From: Diplolepis rosae
Lineage: Eukaryota; Arthropoda; Insecta; Hymenoptera; Diplolepididae
Assembly (NCBI GenBank): GCA_030998225.1
Contig: JAPYXD010000738.1
Location: 1,426,001 to 1,490,000 of the forward strand
Length of the DNA: 64,000 bases
Reading direction: 5' to 3'
Shown here piece after piece: positions 41,097 to 52,220 of the stretch. How positions within the stretch are numbered: position 1 is the first letter of the stretch; each line of letters begins with the position of its first letter. The notes under the pieces are model-generated. The model saw only the letters and a program-made list of their open reading frames with translations. It was not told the origin of the DNA and did not search any database. Both the position numbers and the translations under genes were made by a program.

Positions 41097-42102
41097 TGGG
41101 TCATTTCATGGAAGATCTACAGTCAACTTTTTTTTTTCGACGAAATATTTTTTTTACCTTCTTCGAAAATAATTTACACGTTTTTTTTTTCAATGTGATA
41201 CTTGAAAATTTCGAGATATAATTTTTTTAAGTTTGACACTCGGGAAAAACTTTTTTTTTCTAACAGCTCACTATAAAAGCAGTTTTGAATATAAAATGTA
41301 ACCCTTACACTTGAAATGCGCTAAAGAGTACAAGCTTTCAAAAAAGTTATAGCACACATTTCGTTGTTTTTCTTGTAATAGCAACATAGTACATTTTTAT
41401 AAACAATTGAATTTTTTTCAAATTTGGAAGTAATTTTTTTCCGATTTTTTGTTTGTAAATTTTTTTGAAGTTTTTTCAATATGCAGGCAAAATTTTGGAA
41501 TGCAAAAATGAAAACTGTAGGTGCAATTAATTTATAAAATCTGTCCCGCGCGTTGCAACAAGCGAGCTCGCACGCTGTAACTACGCTTAAGCTTGTTTAG
41601 GCATGCTCTGACTCGAAGCACGTGTGGCTGTGAACCGCTGCAATGGGCGGGACAGATTTTATAAATTAATTACACCTATAGTTTTCAGTTTTCTATTCCA
41701 AAATTTTGCCATGCATATTGAAAAAACTTCAACAAAAATTTAGAAACAAAAAAATCGGAAAAAATTAGTTCCACATTAAAAAAAATTCAATTTTTTATAA
41801 AAATGTACTACATTGTTATTACACAAAAACAACGAAATGTGTGCTATAACTTTTTTGAAAGCTTGTACTCTTTAGCGCATTTCAAGTGCAAGGGTTACAT
41901 TTTATATTCAAAACTGCTTTTATAGTGAGCTGTTAGAAAAAAAAAGTTTTTCCCGAGTGTCAAACTTAAAAAAATTATATCTCGAAATTTTCAAGTATCA
42001 CATTGAAAAAAAACGTGTCGATTATTTTCGAAGTAAGAAGGCAAAAAAAAATATTTCTCCGAAAAAAAAATTTTGACTATAAGTCTCCCATGAAATGACC
42101 CA
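41097..42102. repeat. 1-kb palindromic (foldback) element
   Basis: It starts TGGGTCATTTCATGG and ends CCATGAAATGACCCA. The arms are ~450 bp and almost exact inverted copies (both contain GCACACATTTCGTTGTTTTT and GAGTACAAGCTTTC in opposite orientation). A 105-bp GC-richer spacer lies at about 41549-41652. TATA flanks both sides, consistent with TA or TATA target duplication. It is non-coding and located just after the gypsy pol stop. Confidence 0.88.
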
Positions 42103-42243
42103 TATACATATAAAATTTAAACAAGATATAGAAATTTTATTTTGTCAATGAATGGTAAAAATAAAAAAATAAAAATTGATATAAAAATATATACAACAAA
42201 AAAACATCATGAAATTTAGACATAACACATTATTCCAGATATA
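42103..42243 (+). promoter_or_regulatory. Leader with candidate splice acceptor before the third-ORF cluster
   Basis: CACATTATTCCAG ends at about 42238, five bases before the ATG at 42244. Errantiviruses express env from a spliced mRNA, so an acceptor here would suit a retroelement third ORF. This is inference. Confidence 0.4.
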
Positions 42244-43198
42244 ATGGATCAATTTCATCGCAAACGCATAGATGATCTCATTGAAATAGTTCCCTGTTTT
42301 ATCGACATGGTAGCTCTCTGGCCGTATTTAATTCAAACTGGAAGTTTTAAGCAAGATGACTGTAATATTTCCACATGGAGCAGAAACCTAAATAATCGAA
42401 GTACAATAAAGGATATTTTTTCAGCAATGAAAACAATATAAATCCTTATAAAATAAAAAGAAATAATATCTCTACTACATCGCCCTTTTCGGGAAAAAGC
42501 TTTAAGAAATGTTTTAAATGCGGATATAGATCCGCCAATCAGTACAATAAATTCTAATACAAATATTTCATATCGATGCAGTGAATCATGTGCAATGGAG
42601 CATTACTATGGTGAGCCTACCCACGTGCAAAGTTACAAAAAAAAGATATGTAGAACAGACTCTATGGGACTTTTAAACCACGAGGAAATTTTAAGAAATT
42701 TTACGATAAAATATCGATTACCGTTACCACAATACATCGTTTATCCTGATCCAAATTCAAAAACCAAATCATTTTTTCTTGCTCCAGTTAATACAAACGA
42801 TCATTTTGTTGTACAAGCGGGTCCTACAAGCGAGTTAGCCGAAAATAGAGCTGCTTTGAAATTACTACAACTATAAATAAGATCTTATGATCTTTGCGAT
42901 GAGGATTTTTACAATAATACCTGTAAAAAAACAAGAAAGACAAAAGATCAAAGTGTTCAAACTGATCCAAGACCGAAATTAGTATCATGGAAAAATTCAT
43001 GTAGATATTGTAACACTCGTATGCATGCTACAAAAGAGTTCCGTAGACGGAATGTTTTTAGAGCTGATAAATCAACACAATTTCCCCCTCCGATTCCGCC
43101 TCGAAACTCCTCAACATTTAGTAGTCTCTTTTCCCCTTTTTTCCAAAAAACTTCTAGACCTAAATTCAACCATATGTACCCTAGCGGACCCGGCTGAG
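42244..43198 (+). pseudogene. CARD-like / dsRNA-binding / Cys-motif protein, broken by stops
   Basis: One reading frame runs 318 codons with stops at 42439, 42454 and 42874. Residues 1-65 (RIDDLIEIVPCFIDMVALWP, then LIQTGSFKQDD, then TIKDIFSAMKT) plus the following ISLLH...ALRNVLN have the six-helix hydrophobic pattern of a CARD death fold. Next comes SYRCSESCAMEHYYG. Then LNHEEILRNFTIKYRLPLPQ, with FFLAPV and ELAENRAALKLLQL (about 42690-42873), matches a double-stranded-RNA-binding domain. After the third stop are a Cys pair with a nearby His (CRYCNTRMHAT) and a Pro-rich tail. The protein may have bound dsRNA and a death-fold partner. It is probably inactive here. Confidence 0.5.
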
Positions 43199-43647
43199 AG
43201 AACGGTCATAGAATACTCTGACCGTTCTATGACCTCGTATTATTACGGCTAAGAACGGTAAAAAATACATTAAAAGCATTGCAATTATGATTCTGTGGCG
43301 AAATTTGGATTAGAAGGTGAAGCAATAAATACTATTATCTTATTTTTCAGCGATAAAAACTAGGAAAACATCATGTACCTGTCATTGAAGGCAGTGAAGT
43401 GGTTCACCATTTGCGGAATGTCTCCACCCATAATAAAACTTCATGGTGGAGACGTTCCGCCAATTGTAACAGTATTGTAATATAAGAATTGCTTTTTTAA
43501 CGGAGAAATAGAATACCCTTCAATAATGTAGAACTTCTATTAGAATCAAATTTTGGTACATCTGCACGATTTAAATGGATAAAGTATAAAAATTATATAA
43601 TCAAGCGTATACTTGAGTAGAATTAGATCCTTTTCTTTTTTAAATTT
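43199..43647 (+). pseudogene. Interrupted coding remnants between cluster ORFs
   Basis: Short open stretches with coding character: KLGKHHVPVIEG (about 43357-43392) and NNVELLLESNFGTSARFKWI (about 43520-43580). A splice-acceptor-like TTATTTTTCAG ends at 43350. Two small hairpins occur: GGTCATAGAA/TTCTATGACC at 43206-43235 and CGGAATGTCTCCACC/GGTGGAGACGTTCCG at about 43414-43459. No family assigned. Confidence 0.35.
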
Positions 43648-44010
43648 ATGGAATGCTTCCGACTGCGGCAGAACCGATCCACATATGGACACTTAATAAA
43701 TAGTTTTTGTTTCGATTTAGAAGCATCAACCTTATTCATTTATTGCAGTCAAGAAACAAAAAAGAAATTTTGCCAATTTTGTTTCGAAAAATTACCAATA
43801 ATAGAACAAAATAAATATGAATTCTGTACCTCATGGCACTCAGTTTGTAAAATACAATGCATTAATATGAATTGTAACGGTTGTAGAGAAGCATTAATAA
43901 CACCACGCTGTAGGGCAACGGACTGTAAAGGTTGGATTGAGCAATTCTTAAGAAATAAAATTCAACTTCAGGTAGGAAAAGAAGTTATAGTCGAAAATGT
44001 TTCCCGATAA
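43648..44010 (+). CDS. Cys-rich small protein, function unknown
   Basis: 120 codons from ATG 43648. Cysteines come in pairs and singles (KKFCQFCFEKL; CKIQC; MNCNGCREALITPRCRATDC), a pattern of two or more zinc-binding modules. There is no signal peptide or membrane segment. It lies in the same orientation as its neighbours and is intact. I do not recognise the family. A short exon of a larger spliced gene is an alternative. Confidence 0.45.
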   Translation: MECFRLRQNRSTYGHLINSFCFDLEASTLFIYCSQETKKKFCQFCFEKLPIIEQNKYEFCTSWHSVCKIQCINMNCNGCREALITPRCRATDCKGWIEQFLRNKIQLQVGKEVIVENVSR

Positions 44011-44130
44011 AATATTAGTGATTGTAAACTCATAAATAAAATTTCGAACATGTCTAAAAAATTCTTTTTAAGCAAAACACTGTTAGAATATAATTAGTAT
44101 TTTAAAGCCCAATATCGAATTTGTTTATAG

Positions 44131-44496
44131 AAAAATGCTGCCGCAAGATTTCGAATCCATTTAAACCGAAAACCCAAAAAACGACGAACAGTCTGCCAAC
44201 CGTATATCGATCAAATAATTATAAAACATTTTTGTTGCTACTCTTCAGAAAACGAAATATTTCAGAATACTTAAGATTATAAATTCATATGTAAAGAATG
44301 TTACAGATTTAAAATTAACTTTTTTGAATCAGAAATATCTGTACCTTACTTTAACCGCTATATTGTGACGACGGATCTTAATGAATCAAAATGTTCTGTC
44401 TGCAAAGAGCAAATTTTTTTCGTACGTTTTAGAGCAGACCAGTGTTTTCTTTGCACTGAATATCTCTTTGAGTTAGCAAACGCGGAAAACGAATAA
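44131..44496 (+). pseudogene. Second Cys-rich ORF, with one in-frame stop
   Basis: Open from 44131 (just after a TTGTTTATAG acceptor-like site) to TAA 44494-44496, broken by TAA 44272-44274. Motifs: basic start (HLNRKPKKRRTVC), KHFCCYSS, FICKECYRF, then KCSVCKEQIFFVRFRADQCF and a final Cys (a CxxC...CxxC zinc-ribbon/RING-like arrangement), ending in an acidic tail. It resembles the preceding Cys-rich ORF in style, not in alignable sequence. Confidence 0.4.
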
Positions 44497-44593
44497 TTTA
44501 TGATCCATATACATAATTCTTAATGATATTAATAACTAATTTCCATTAGATCAATTCAGTCACCAACAACTCAAATAGATAATTCTTTTGCAG

Positions 44594-45229
44594 ATAAGGA
44601 CAATGGCAATGCAAGAAAAAGATTTGACAAAGAGTAGCGCAGTACAAATACTTAATGAAATAAGTATTCAATACGATTTTGCAGAGTAGGTATACATTGT
44701 AACATATTTTCAGTTGCCCAAAGTTTCAATTGCCCATAAAATCACCAGAAGTCACTATATTTGAAAAGCAGTGTTAGACGAAGATTATGAAAGGAATGTG
44801 TTGGCAAAAATTGCGAGGATTGCAAGATGCAGGATTGCTGTACATTTCCCTTAAGCGCTCTCTACCGCCTATATTTTATATATACTCGCAATTTTTGCCA
44901 ACCCATTCCTTTCATAATCTTCGTCTAACACTGCTTTTCAAATGTACTGACTTTTGGTGATTTTATGGGCAATTGAAACTTTGGGCAACTAAAACTATGG
45001 TACAATGTATACCTACCATTTTACAATACCAAAGTACAAAATAAAATCGCTTGGAATACACCAGGAACTACCGCCATTCGAGGCAACTTGCGAAATTTTT
45101 AAAGATAATTTAATCTATGCTTGTATTGGGGAACCTGCATCCCAAAAGAAAGTAACAAAACAAAACGCAGCAGCTGAAGTCATTTTTATGACATCCAAAA
45201 AATTATTGATATTGGAATGTATCAAATAG
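44594..45229 (+). pseudogene. dsRNA-binding domain gene split by a MITE
   Basis: After an acceptor-like TTCTTTTGCAG (ends 44593), the frame gives SSAVQILNEISIQYDF, the first helix of a dsRBD, and stops at 44687-44689 at the edge of a foldback element. Beyond the element, 45017-45229 gives IPKYKIKSLGIHQELPPFEA, then CEIFKDNLIYACIGE, then SQKKVTKQNAAAEVIF, that is the beta strands and second helix with the conserved K(K)xAKxxAA-type motif. Together the two parts make one complete dsRBD fold interrupted by the insertion. Confidence 0.6.
44686..45016. repeat. 331-bp foldback MITE inside the dsRBD
   Basis: The ends are a perfect 16-bp inverted repeat (GTAGGTATACATTGTA and complement). The inner arms also pair (GTTGCCCAAAGTTTCAATTG, then GTGTTAGACGAAGATTATG and complements) around a short centre at about 44818-44878. 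No coding capacity. Confidence 0.8.
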
Positions 45230-45403
45230 TAAAATGCAAAAAAAATACGACTTGTAAAACAAACGCCGAAATCAATGTTATATTTACCATTCACATACTG
45301 TTACTATATAAAAAAAAAATTTTAATGTATTTCTTCAAACATGAACTAATGTATTCTTCTTCCGAAGATTCATTCGCGGTAGCCTTGGCCCCTTGCTCGA
45401 ACT
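45230..45403. other. Spacer between cluster and polypurine tract
   Basis: AT-rich; an ORF at 45217-45405 has no domain. Confidence 0.4.
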
Positions 45404-45414
45404 GAGGGGGGAGC

Positions 45415-46183
45415 TATCACGTCCCACGACGTATTTGATTGTATTAAATACACACAGACTGGATTGAGTTAGAAATCTATGAGAAAATCGATAAATGGAA
45501 ATAAGGAGTAGGGGAAGTAGGGAGCAGTATTGGGTCCCTTCTCCTATACGAAAATATGACTACGTCACGATTTACGCTGACCGTCAATTTGTATGTAAAA
45601 ATATAAAAGAGGGTCACACCAAGAGCAAGCTGGCAGTTAATTCTTCGTCTGGTTCGTCACTTAAATTTTCCTTCGGAATTATCACCGGTCTCGCGGCAAT
45701 AGTTCAGTATGGTTTTCAAATTAAACTCCAAAAATCTCTTAGTTTGAGACTAATAAAATTCGACCGGGACAATTTGAAATCTAAGTTCGAGAGTCGTAAA
45801 AGTCATCGTGGACTCGTATAGATCTTTGTAAAGATCTTCGAACAGTGTCATAAATTAGGATCACCGCCTTTACGGAATATACCTGTGCGGCCTATATCTC
45901 CGTCTCTCCTACACACCTTGACTACATCTGTGGGGATCCTGCGTACCACGTATTCACCGCCGTGTGGATCCCCCCCCCCCTCCAACGCACCAACCAGCCT
46001 CTGCCTACATTTATGTATAAATTTTGTTAAATGTGTATGGTGACCTTGTATTAATTTGTATTATTTAATAATCGTTGTGTCTTTCATTGACATATCCTTA
46101 TCCCTAAGCGAGGATCATTCGATCCTAACTTAAAACGAGAAACCTTTGATCAAAGTAAGTATTTACTCAGTTGTGACGTAACA
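45415..46183 (+). repeat. Candidate gypsy 3' LTR with promoter and poly(A) signal
   Basis: It immediately follows GAGGGGGGAG (45404-45413). It begins TATCACGTCCC and ends GTGACGTAACA, imperfect inverted ends of TGTYACGT type. Inside are TATAAAAG (45602-45609), a likely initiator near 45636 (GGCAGTT) and AATAAA at 45752-45757, in promoter/polyadenylation order. A run of ten or more C occurs at about 45970-45980. No partner LTR lies in the window, so limits are tentative. Confidence 0.5.
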
Positions 46184-46407
46184 CAAATATGACAGTCTTC
46201 AGCAGTAGTCCGATGTGAATATTATATCCCATAAACAAGCCGCTAAGCGTTCAATACATACGCGTGTACTTCTCGCAAAACATAATCTCAGTGATATTTG
46301 ATTTCAGCGCCCGGCGTCGGTATAAAATAGTGGATACTTTAAGCACACGGAGAAAAATAGTTAGAGTAATTTTACTCAACTCTGTCAATTGAACTTGGGA
46401 CATAAGG

Positions 46408-46670
46408 ATATTTTTTTTTCGTGAAGAGGAAAAATGGCGAAATCTTTTAAAAGCGTTGTACAGAACCCTCCTAGGACGGGTCTAGGCATACCTGTTAAAA
46501 CTGAAAGCACCCTCTCCCGAAATAATACACCGCCCATGGAACCGAGTTTCGGCTTTAAACTTCGTGGGCGTTTGGTTGCAACTTGGCTTAAAAGCGCGTA
46601 CTACTCTTCCGTCATCCGTTCACCAGGGACTCCTATCCGCGGCCACACGCCCATATATATGGACATTTGA
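46408..46670 (-). mobile_element. R1-like LINE copy C (5'-truncated, 3' end only)
   Basis: A plus-strand T run at 46409-46418 (poly(A) of a minus-strand insertion) is followed by GGAAAAATGGCGAAATCTTT, then CCTAGGACGGGTCTAGGCAT and ACCTGTTAAAACT, shared with copy B, ending near GGCCACACGCCCAT. About 240 bp of 3' UTR remain. Confidence 0.75.
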
Positions 46671-48879
46671 ACATTTATTAATCATAGACAGGTAACATGA
46701 ATTTGATAAATATCCAATTCATCCAAAATGAATGACAATAAGCGTTACATAGGAAATAGTAAGGAGCTGAGTAAAACGTTATCGACGACAGGGCATCAAC
46801 ATGCGTCAGCAGGTCAACATGAAATGTATAAGTATATCACCAACGCTTGAGGAGCTTCAAACTGTAGTTGAGTAAAATGAGCATCGGGCGTATTATTTCA
46901 ACTAGCAATGGTATGGTTCTCTCAAATGAAAAAAAATTCTTACCTCAAGCCTGCCATTAGTCATCCGATACATACATGCATGCATGAACACCATACAAAT
47001 ACATTAATTAATTAATTTATTCATTCAAACATATAACCTTACATATATAAACCCAATAAGCCTATTCTTCTAACGAATATAACTTATTTCTTTTGGATAG
47101 AGCAAAAATTACTTCATATGTTTTCTTCAGACTTTTCCGTGATCTTTCAAATAGTTGTAGCCATTTTTTTAAAATAATGAAATTTGACCTCCATTTGCGA
47201 AAATCATAAATAAATTTGACTTTTTCTCAAATTTGGACCCATTTTCTTTTTTTAAATCATTAAGTTAAAAAGCTTAGATTTTTTCCTATAAAGTAGCAAA
47301 ATTTCAGGATGGCGTTTTATTCTTGTTTTCGAGCAATTGTGCGATAAATTACCGGATACTCCGCCAGAACTGAGGCCGCGCGACCGTTTGCTACCGTCTC
47401 CATGCCGGGGAACCCGTAAAACACCTTCAAGCTAATTTTTTACATCACATAATATCACATTCAAATAACTCATCCAGATAAACAGAAATATCACTTTCCT
47501 ATCCATTCAATAAATAAATATAAATTCAATAGATTTAATTTTTAAAACATATTCCAAATCAATCTTACACTGACTGTAATTGAGGTATTTTAACTTGTAA
47601 CATAGCAATGACATTCCCAACTGTGTAAATGCAGATAGCAGTTACACTAACCGCGTATGATATAATGTAATGTAAAAAATTAGCTTCCGCGTTCGTGTGT
47701 TATGATCCTGTGAAGGGAATACTTCTCAAAGGTGTTGTGGGCCCCCCTTATGGATTGTGATGTTTTTCCTGTAGAATCTGTGTTCAATTTTTTATAGAAA
47801 ATATCAGTGTTTATGAGTAGTTCTTGTGTGTATCTTTGAGTAGGTTCGGCTTTACGGTTACACTCTTCACGAATCTGCTAAATAGGAGTTTTTTCACGTT
47901 TTTTGAGGACTGTGTTTGGCGCGGTCTTGTTCCTAGACGCCTTGGAGCTTGCCAGCTTGCCCTCTTGCATGAGTTTTTTGCACCTTTTCTATAAAATATT
48001 ATATTTAAAAAAACAAACAACAAACAACAAATCTAATGCTACTATTTATCATACGATGTAAGCAAAACTGGTATTACTGGAAAGAGGTATGTCACAACTT
48101 TCAAACGCTGGTCTGAAGACATAGATGCTGCTACTAGTTACTCAAATATGGTTTTAGTCTCGGAACTTATTTGTCGCACTGTGCATGATGAGTCACTCTC
48201 CGATGAAATAGTTATGTAATATGGGGCGAATATATATTTGATACCCATCCATATTTGGTGTTGAGACCTTTTAGTAGCTACACGCTTGTATTGATGATTC
48301 GTATATAATGATAAAATCCATTAATTAGTGTAGGATAATCTCGATTTCTTACTCAACCTTAACCTTCTTCCAGAGTCATTTAGTTTATTTATTAGCTAGC
48401 ATGGGTGTCCCAGAAAATATATCAATTCCATTAGAATTTTACTTTTGATTTCAACGTTCTTCCTATTGATTTGTAGATCTTGCTGTATCTCGAGTGAATA
48501 GATTTGAGAGACGTAACACAGGGTTGGGAACGGCAAACATCCCCGCAAGGCATGAAAATGGAAATATTTTCGTAAGCAATGGACACTAAATTCTACGATG
48601 TTCAGTTCTAAAATTTTTGGTATCGAGCTTTGTTTGATTTGTAGGTTTTTTCATGGTTTTTGGTATGCAAAGGATGAAATGCATACGGAAGAGTTCTTTT
48701 CGTGCTACAATGGCATGTAGACTTGATTAAAAGAACTATGCGATTAAGTTGAAAACCCTTTTAAATAGACAGGTTTCGTCTACAAAATACAGTTACTGCA
48801 ACTTAAAAATCATTTTATGTGCCTCCAGCGCGTAAACCCGTTTTTAAGCTACAGTTGAAAATAGCGTAATGTTGTGCAT
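46671..48879. other. No supported gene
   Basis: Over 2 kb of AT-rich sequence. Short ORFs lack domains. GACGTAACACAG at 48510 resembles the LTR end at 46174-46183 but has no partner. A CATGCATGCATG run occurs near 46975. Confidence 0.5.
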
Positions 48880-49250
48880 TACGATACAGAGGAATGTAAT
48901 GTAAAAATTGAACTACGCATGTACCTATAACCATAAAACAGAGCGTAATCTATTACAATACGCTGCTACTACACAAGATCGAGAAAATCAAAATAGGCGG
49001 AACTAGTCGCAAAATATCAAGTGCAATGGTCGAGAATCATGATAAATACTAGATTAGATTCGAGAGTACGCATAAAAACTCGTATACGCACCGAAGTCAC
49101 ATAAAATAGAATATGTGCCAATGCACACAATTCGGGTAATTACGAGACTCGCTTAAAATGCTCGCAGGACTGATCGCTTGGGCTTCGTCTCGGCTTTGTC
49201 TCGGCTTTGCCTCAGCTACGCCTAGACTACGCCTTGGCTTCGATCTCCTG
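48880..49250 (+). repeat. Second copy of the dispersed repeat, with ~10-bp minisatellite
   Basis: About 48960-49190 is the inverted counterpart of 24826-25060 (TACAATACGCTGCTACTACA, then CGGGTAATTACGAGACTCGC). It ends in degenerate CTCGGCTTTG(C) repeats at 49187-49240 bounded by inverted GCTCGCAGGA/TCCTGCGAGC. Confidence 0.6.
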
Positions 49251-49922
49251 CGAGCATTGTCGCTCGTCGCGTAATAAGTCTCATTATGCGCCTAGACACA
49301 TAATATACTATTCTCTCCAAATAGGAATGCATTTTATAAAGTTAAGCTATCACAACCACATGTTATTAAACAATTCTAAGAATTCTCAAAAATCGTCCGA
49401 CTTCGGAGCAAGAATATTTTAAGAGCCCTAAATTAGCCTGAATTTACGTGACAAGAAATAGTGGATTCTAGAAAATTCTCCGTGAACTTTTTATAGTATG
49501 CATCTGGCACAACCACATGTTTAAGAAAATTTTTTTCAATCTGACGACTTCCGGGCAACAAATATTTTGAGTCTTACATGAACCTGAAAATGTAATGGAG
49601 AAATAAACGTGTTAAATTGATCTCTTCCTGAAGTCAGTTCAGGCCGTTTTTTATGCAGGGATAAATTCTTGGGAATCTTCGGCAGATATACCACCCCGAA
49701 CACATTATTTATTTATCATAGTTTCAAAGATACTTATATTTTTCAATTCATTCTTCCACGTTTTCCCACCCACAAATATAATTCTAAAAATACTATTTTC
49801 AGAATTTAAAAATCAAAATAGATCGACTTGAACCAAAGATATGAAATTTTTGATAGCAAGTTAATCATTAAATAGTATTTTATAGAGCGATAATCAATCA
49901 TAACATTATGACTTTGTTTCAG
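49251..49922. other. No gene; degenerate direct repeat
   Basis: Bases 49333-49445 and 49491-49595 share ATCACAACCACATGTT, then CGACTTC(C)GG, then GCAAGAATATTTT-like motifs at about 158-bp spacing. Otherwise nothing recognised. Confidence 0.4.
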
Positions 49923-50234
49923 GGTGAGGGGGCATGTTGGTCTGTCGGCGGTTGCTAATCGCAGCCGCGCTCGTGGCCTTTTCCGAAGATCCCGCTTCGT
50001 CCGATACTTTTTCAAAAATCTCCGAACTTCCTGAATTTTCCGGTTATTCTGGTTTTCGCGTCTACGCTCGTTCAGCAAATTCTTCATCTGTTACCTTCAC
50101 ATCAACAGCATCCAGCACTGGCTGCAGATTATCAGAGTTCCTCTGCAATACTGGTTACTGTATATCGCAGGACAAGTATTGCGATGGTGAAAATGACTGT
50201 GGTGACAAATCTGACGAACCGAAATACTGCACTC
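49923..50234 (+). CDS. Exon of a secreted/receptor protein with one LDL-receptor class A module
   Basis: Bounded by acceptor TTTGTTTCAG (ends 49922) and donor CACTC|GTGAGT (50234/50235). The ATG at 49934 has an in-frame TGA upstream (49925-49927), supporting it as the start. Residues 4-16 (CRRLLIAAALVAF) fit a signal peptide. Residues 64-99 form a complete LDLa repeat with six Cys (CRLSEFLC, then CISQDKYC, then DGENDCGDKSDE, then C), including the acidic calcium-binding residues. The exon ends in phase 1. The continuing exons were not found. This is the most convincing host gene piece. LDLa modules mediate calcium-dependent protein or lipoprotein binding outside the cell. Confidence 0.8.
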
Positions 50235-50939
50235 GTGAGTACCCACAAAATGAATATATTACTTCATGCAGCGCAAAATTTTCAATTTATCAAGCTTCAT
50301 TTATATTTCTTAAATATGATTGAAATATATGTATAACATAATATACAGAGATTATTGGGAACAAATTGTTTGAAAAGAAAAACTAAGTTCTATTTCATAT
50401 ATCTGGTCAAGCAACCTCGGAGTATTTAATAAACTTATTGCATGACTTGTGGTTCTTCAGACATTTGTCCAATAGAGAGTATTGATAAATCGATCATCAA
50501 ATGCCCATGAATAAGAACTTTATGCACACTCGTTGTCATGTAAAACCATGAGTACAGGTCGACGAATTTTCTGGAAATTTCTAATGCGAATACTCAAAGT
50601 TTTTCATCGTCTATTTAAAAACCATAAGAAATCATTTGCAATATATCAGGAAACTTTTCGGTCGAATCTCCAACAATTTCCGTAATTGACGCAGAAATGT
50701 TTAAATTTTCGAAAAATCATAGAGCAGTATTACCATTGTTCGTGCTACCATAACTATGTTCAGGTAAGGCAATAATAAGCCCTGATTGTTTTCAAAACTG
50801 TATTTGTATACTCTGTTTTCTTAAATCGACTTCTTCTTCATCAGTTTTGCGAATTTGCTATTCTTTCTTACAATTAGATACGATACATATATACAGCATT
50901 GGAAACACCGTATCCACGCTTGAGCGAAGAAGTTCCAAA
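50235..50939. other. Presumed intron of the LDLa gene; nothing recognised
   Basis: AT-rich without coding signal on either strand. Confidence 0.4.
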
Positions 50940-50989
50940 CTTCAAATTATAATTAGAAATCGGTCGCTGTAACATTTTTTCAATATTGT

Positions 50990-51560
50990 TGAATTCTGAA
51001 GAAAATGCTTACCAAAGGTAATGCCTATTAAATGATGTGCCGGGAAGTGATCAGTGTTTGTCGCCGCCTTCTCGCCGATTGCCTGATCAAGCACCCTTTC
51101 AAAGGTTGGACACCCCCCCCCCCCCCCGAAAACTAGGATGACATTCTCCTTTCTGATCCTCTGGATGAAAAGGGCCTTCAGTCTCGCCTTCTGGGAATTG
51201 TCTCTTGCCTTCAATTCCTCCAAGATGCTAGCATTAGACTGACCGTCCCTTGCCAACGCCTTGACGGCATTGCCCGATCTGCGCCTTCGTCCTTTTTACT
51301 TCTTTCTTCTCTTCCTTTTCCTTCTTTTTTTCCACTCATCACCAGTCATTCCCCTCTTGGGAGGGCTGGCTTTCGGTGGCTTCAACATATAAGGGCGATG
51401 TGCTACCCTTTCTTCTTGCAATTCGGTTGTCAGGAGTTGAGTAGGCATCTCTTTTTGCCCCCCTTAGACCGAGTGATAGGTGTATTAACCAAGAGACGTA
51501 AAACGGAGTCTCTGGAACATCGCAATTACTCCAGTAGCAGGGTGCGATTTTAGGCTCCAT
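50990..51560 (-). pseudogene. LINE ORF1-like fragment (R1-clade type)
   Basis: The minus-strand frame has basic RRRRSGNAVKALARDG, then SILEELKARDN, then ARLKALFIQRIRKENVILVF, a G run from the 15-C tract at about 51113-51127, then TFERVLDQAIGEKAA. This is the arrangement of the central part of R1-clade ORF1 (E.L+..+, then RRT+.G..+++, then F..AL...LGE.A). Upstream (51339-51560) is open, N-terminal-like Ser/Pro-rich sequence. No target duplication identified. Confidence 0.5.
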
Positions 51561-52218
51561 TGGATCTCTCCACCCCTTCTTTCACTAAACACTTGTGAGT
51601 GATGGAGATGCCACTAACAAACAAAAAGACAAAAGACAATAAAGCGCGTCTGTTAACTTCTTTTGATTGAAAATTATGAAAAAAATTCAAAAACTTATCG
51701 AAAATTACAGATAAGTGTAAAATGTTTTGCAAAATTTTCAGTCAATCGAAGTTGACAGACGTGATTTATCATTTTCTGTTGTATGTTCTAAATTTCCAGA
51801 AAAACATTTTGTAAAATAAAAAAGTTTTCTCACATGAACTTTTACAGGGATTTTTTCAAGTGATCTAAATGATCCATGGCATTAATACTTTTTCTTGCTT
51901 TAATCGAAAAATTTAGTCAATAAATGTGTTTTGTGCTGAATGTGGTCCTGTTTGTTGCTTAAAACTGATTTTTTTGCAGAAAATGTGTGTAAAATGAAGT
52001 TTAATTTCATCAAATAATATCTAGTCATTGTTTTAACAAATAATAATAACAGTATTAAATTAATATCAGGTGAGCAAATAATTTTCCGCCTTTTTTTATC
52101 AAAAAATGGGCTTTTCTTGTGAAAGAACGGAACCTTATATTTCATTCAAAGTATCGTCGATCGTATTGTTCTTCTTGCGTTTTACACGAATCTTCATCCA
52201 ATAATATCAATATCAATA
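51561..52218. other. No supported gene
   Basis: AT-rich unique sequence left of TcMar copy 2. Confidence 0.5.
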
Positions 52219-52220
52219 TA

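Larger units (their letters stand above)
36479..46183 (+). mobile_element. Ty3/gypsy element, 3' part with unusual third-ORF region and 3' LTR
   Basis: In order: RT-connection/RNase H (36479-37080), an accessory insert with AT-hooks and acidic repeats (37080-38280), integrase C-terminal half (38293-38771 and 40872-41023, split by a LINE), then a 1-kb palindromic element, a decayed gene cluster (42244-45229), a polypurine tract (GAGGGGGGAG at 45404-45413) and an LTR-like block (45415-46183). The 5' LTR, gag, protease and RT core are missing. Assigning the 42-45 kb cluster to this element is inference from its position between pol and the polypurine tract. Confidence 0.6.

Noticed and set aside
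49806..50087. 93-codon basic minus ORF over the LDLa exon
   Set aside because: Antisense of the better-supported LDLa exon.
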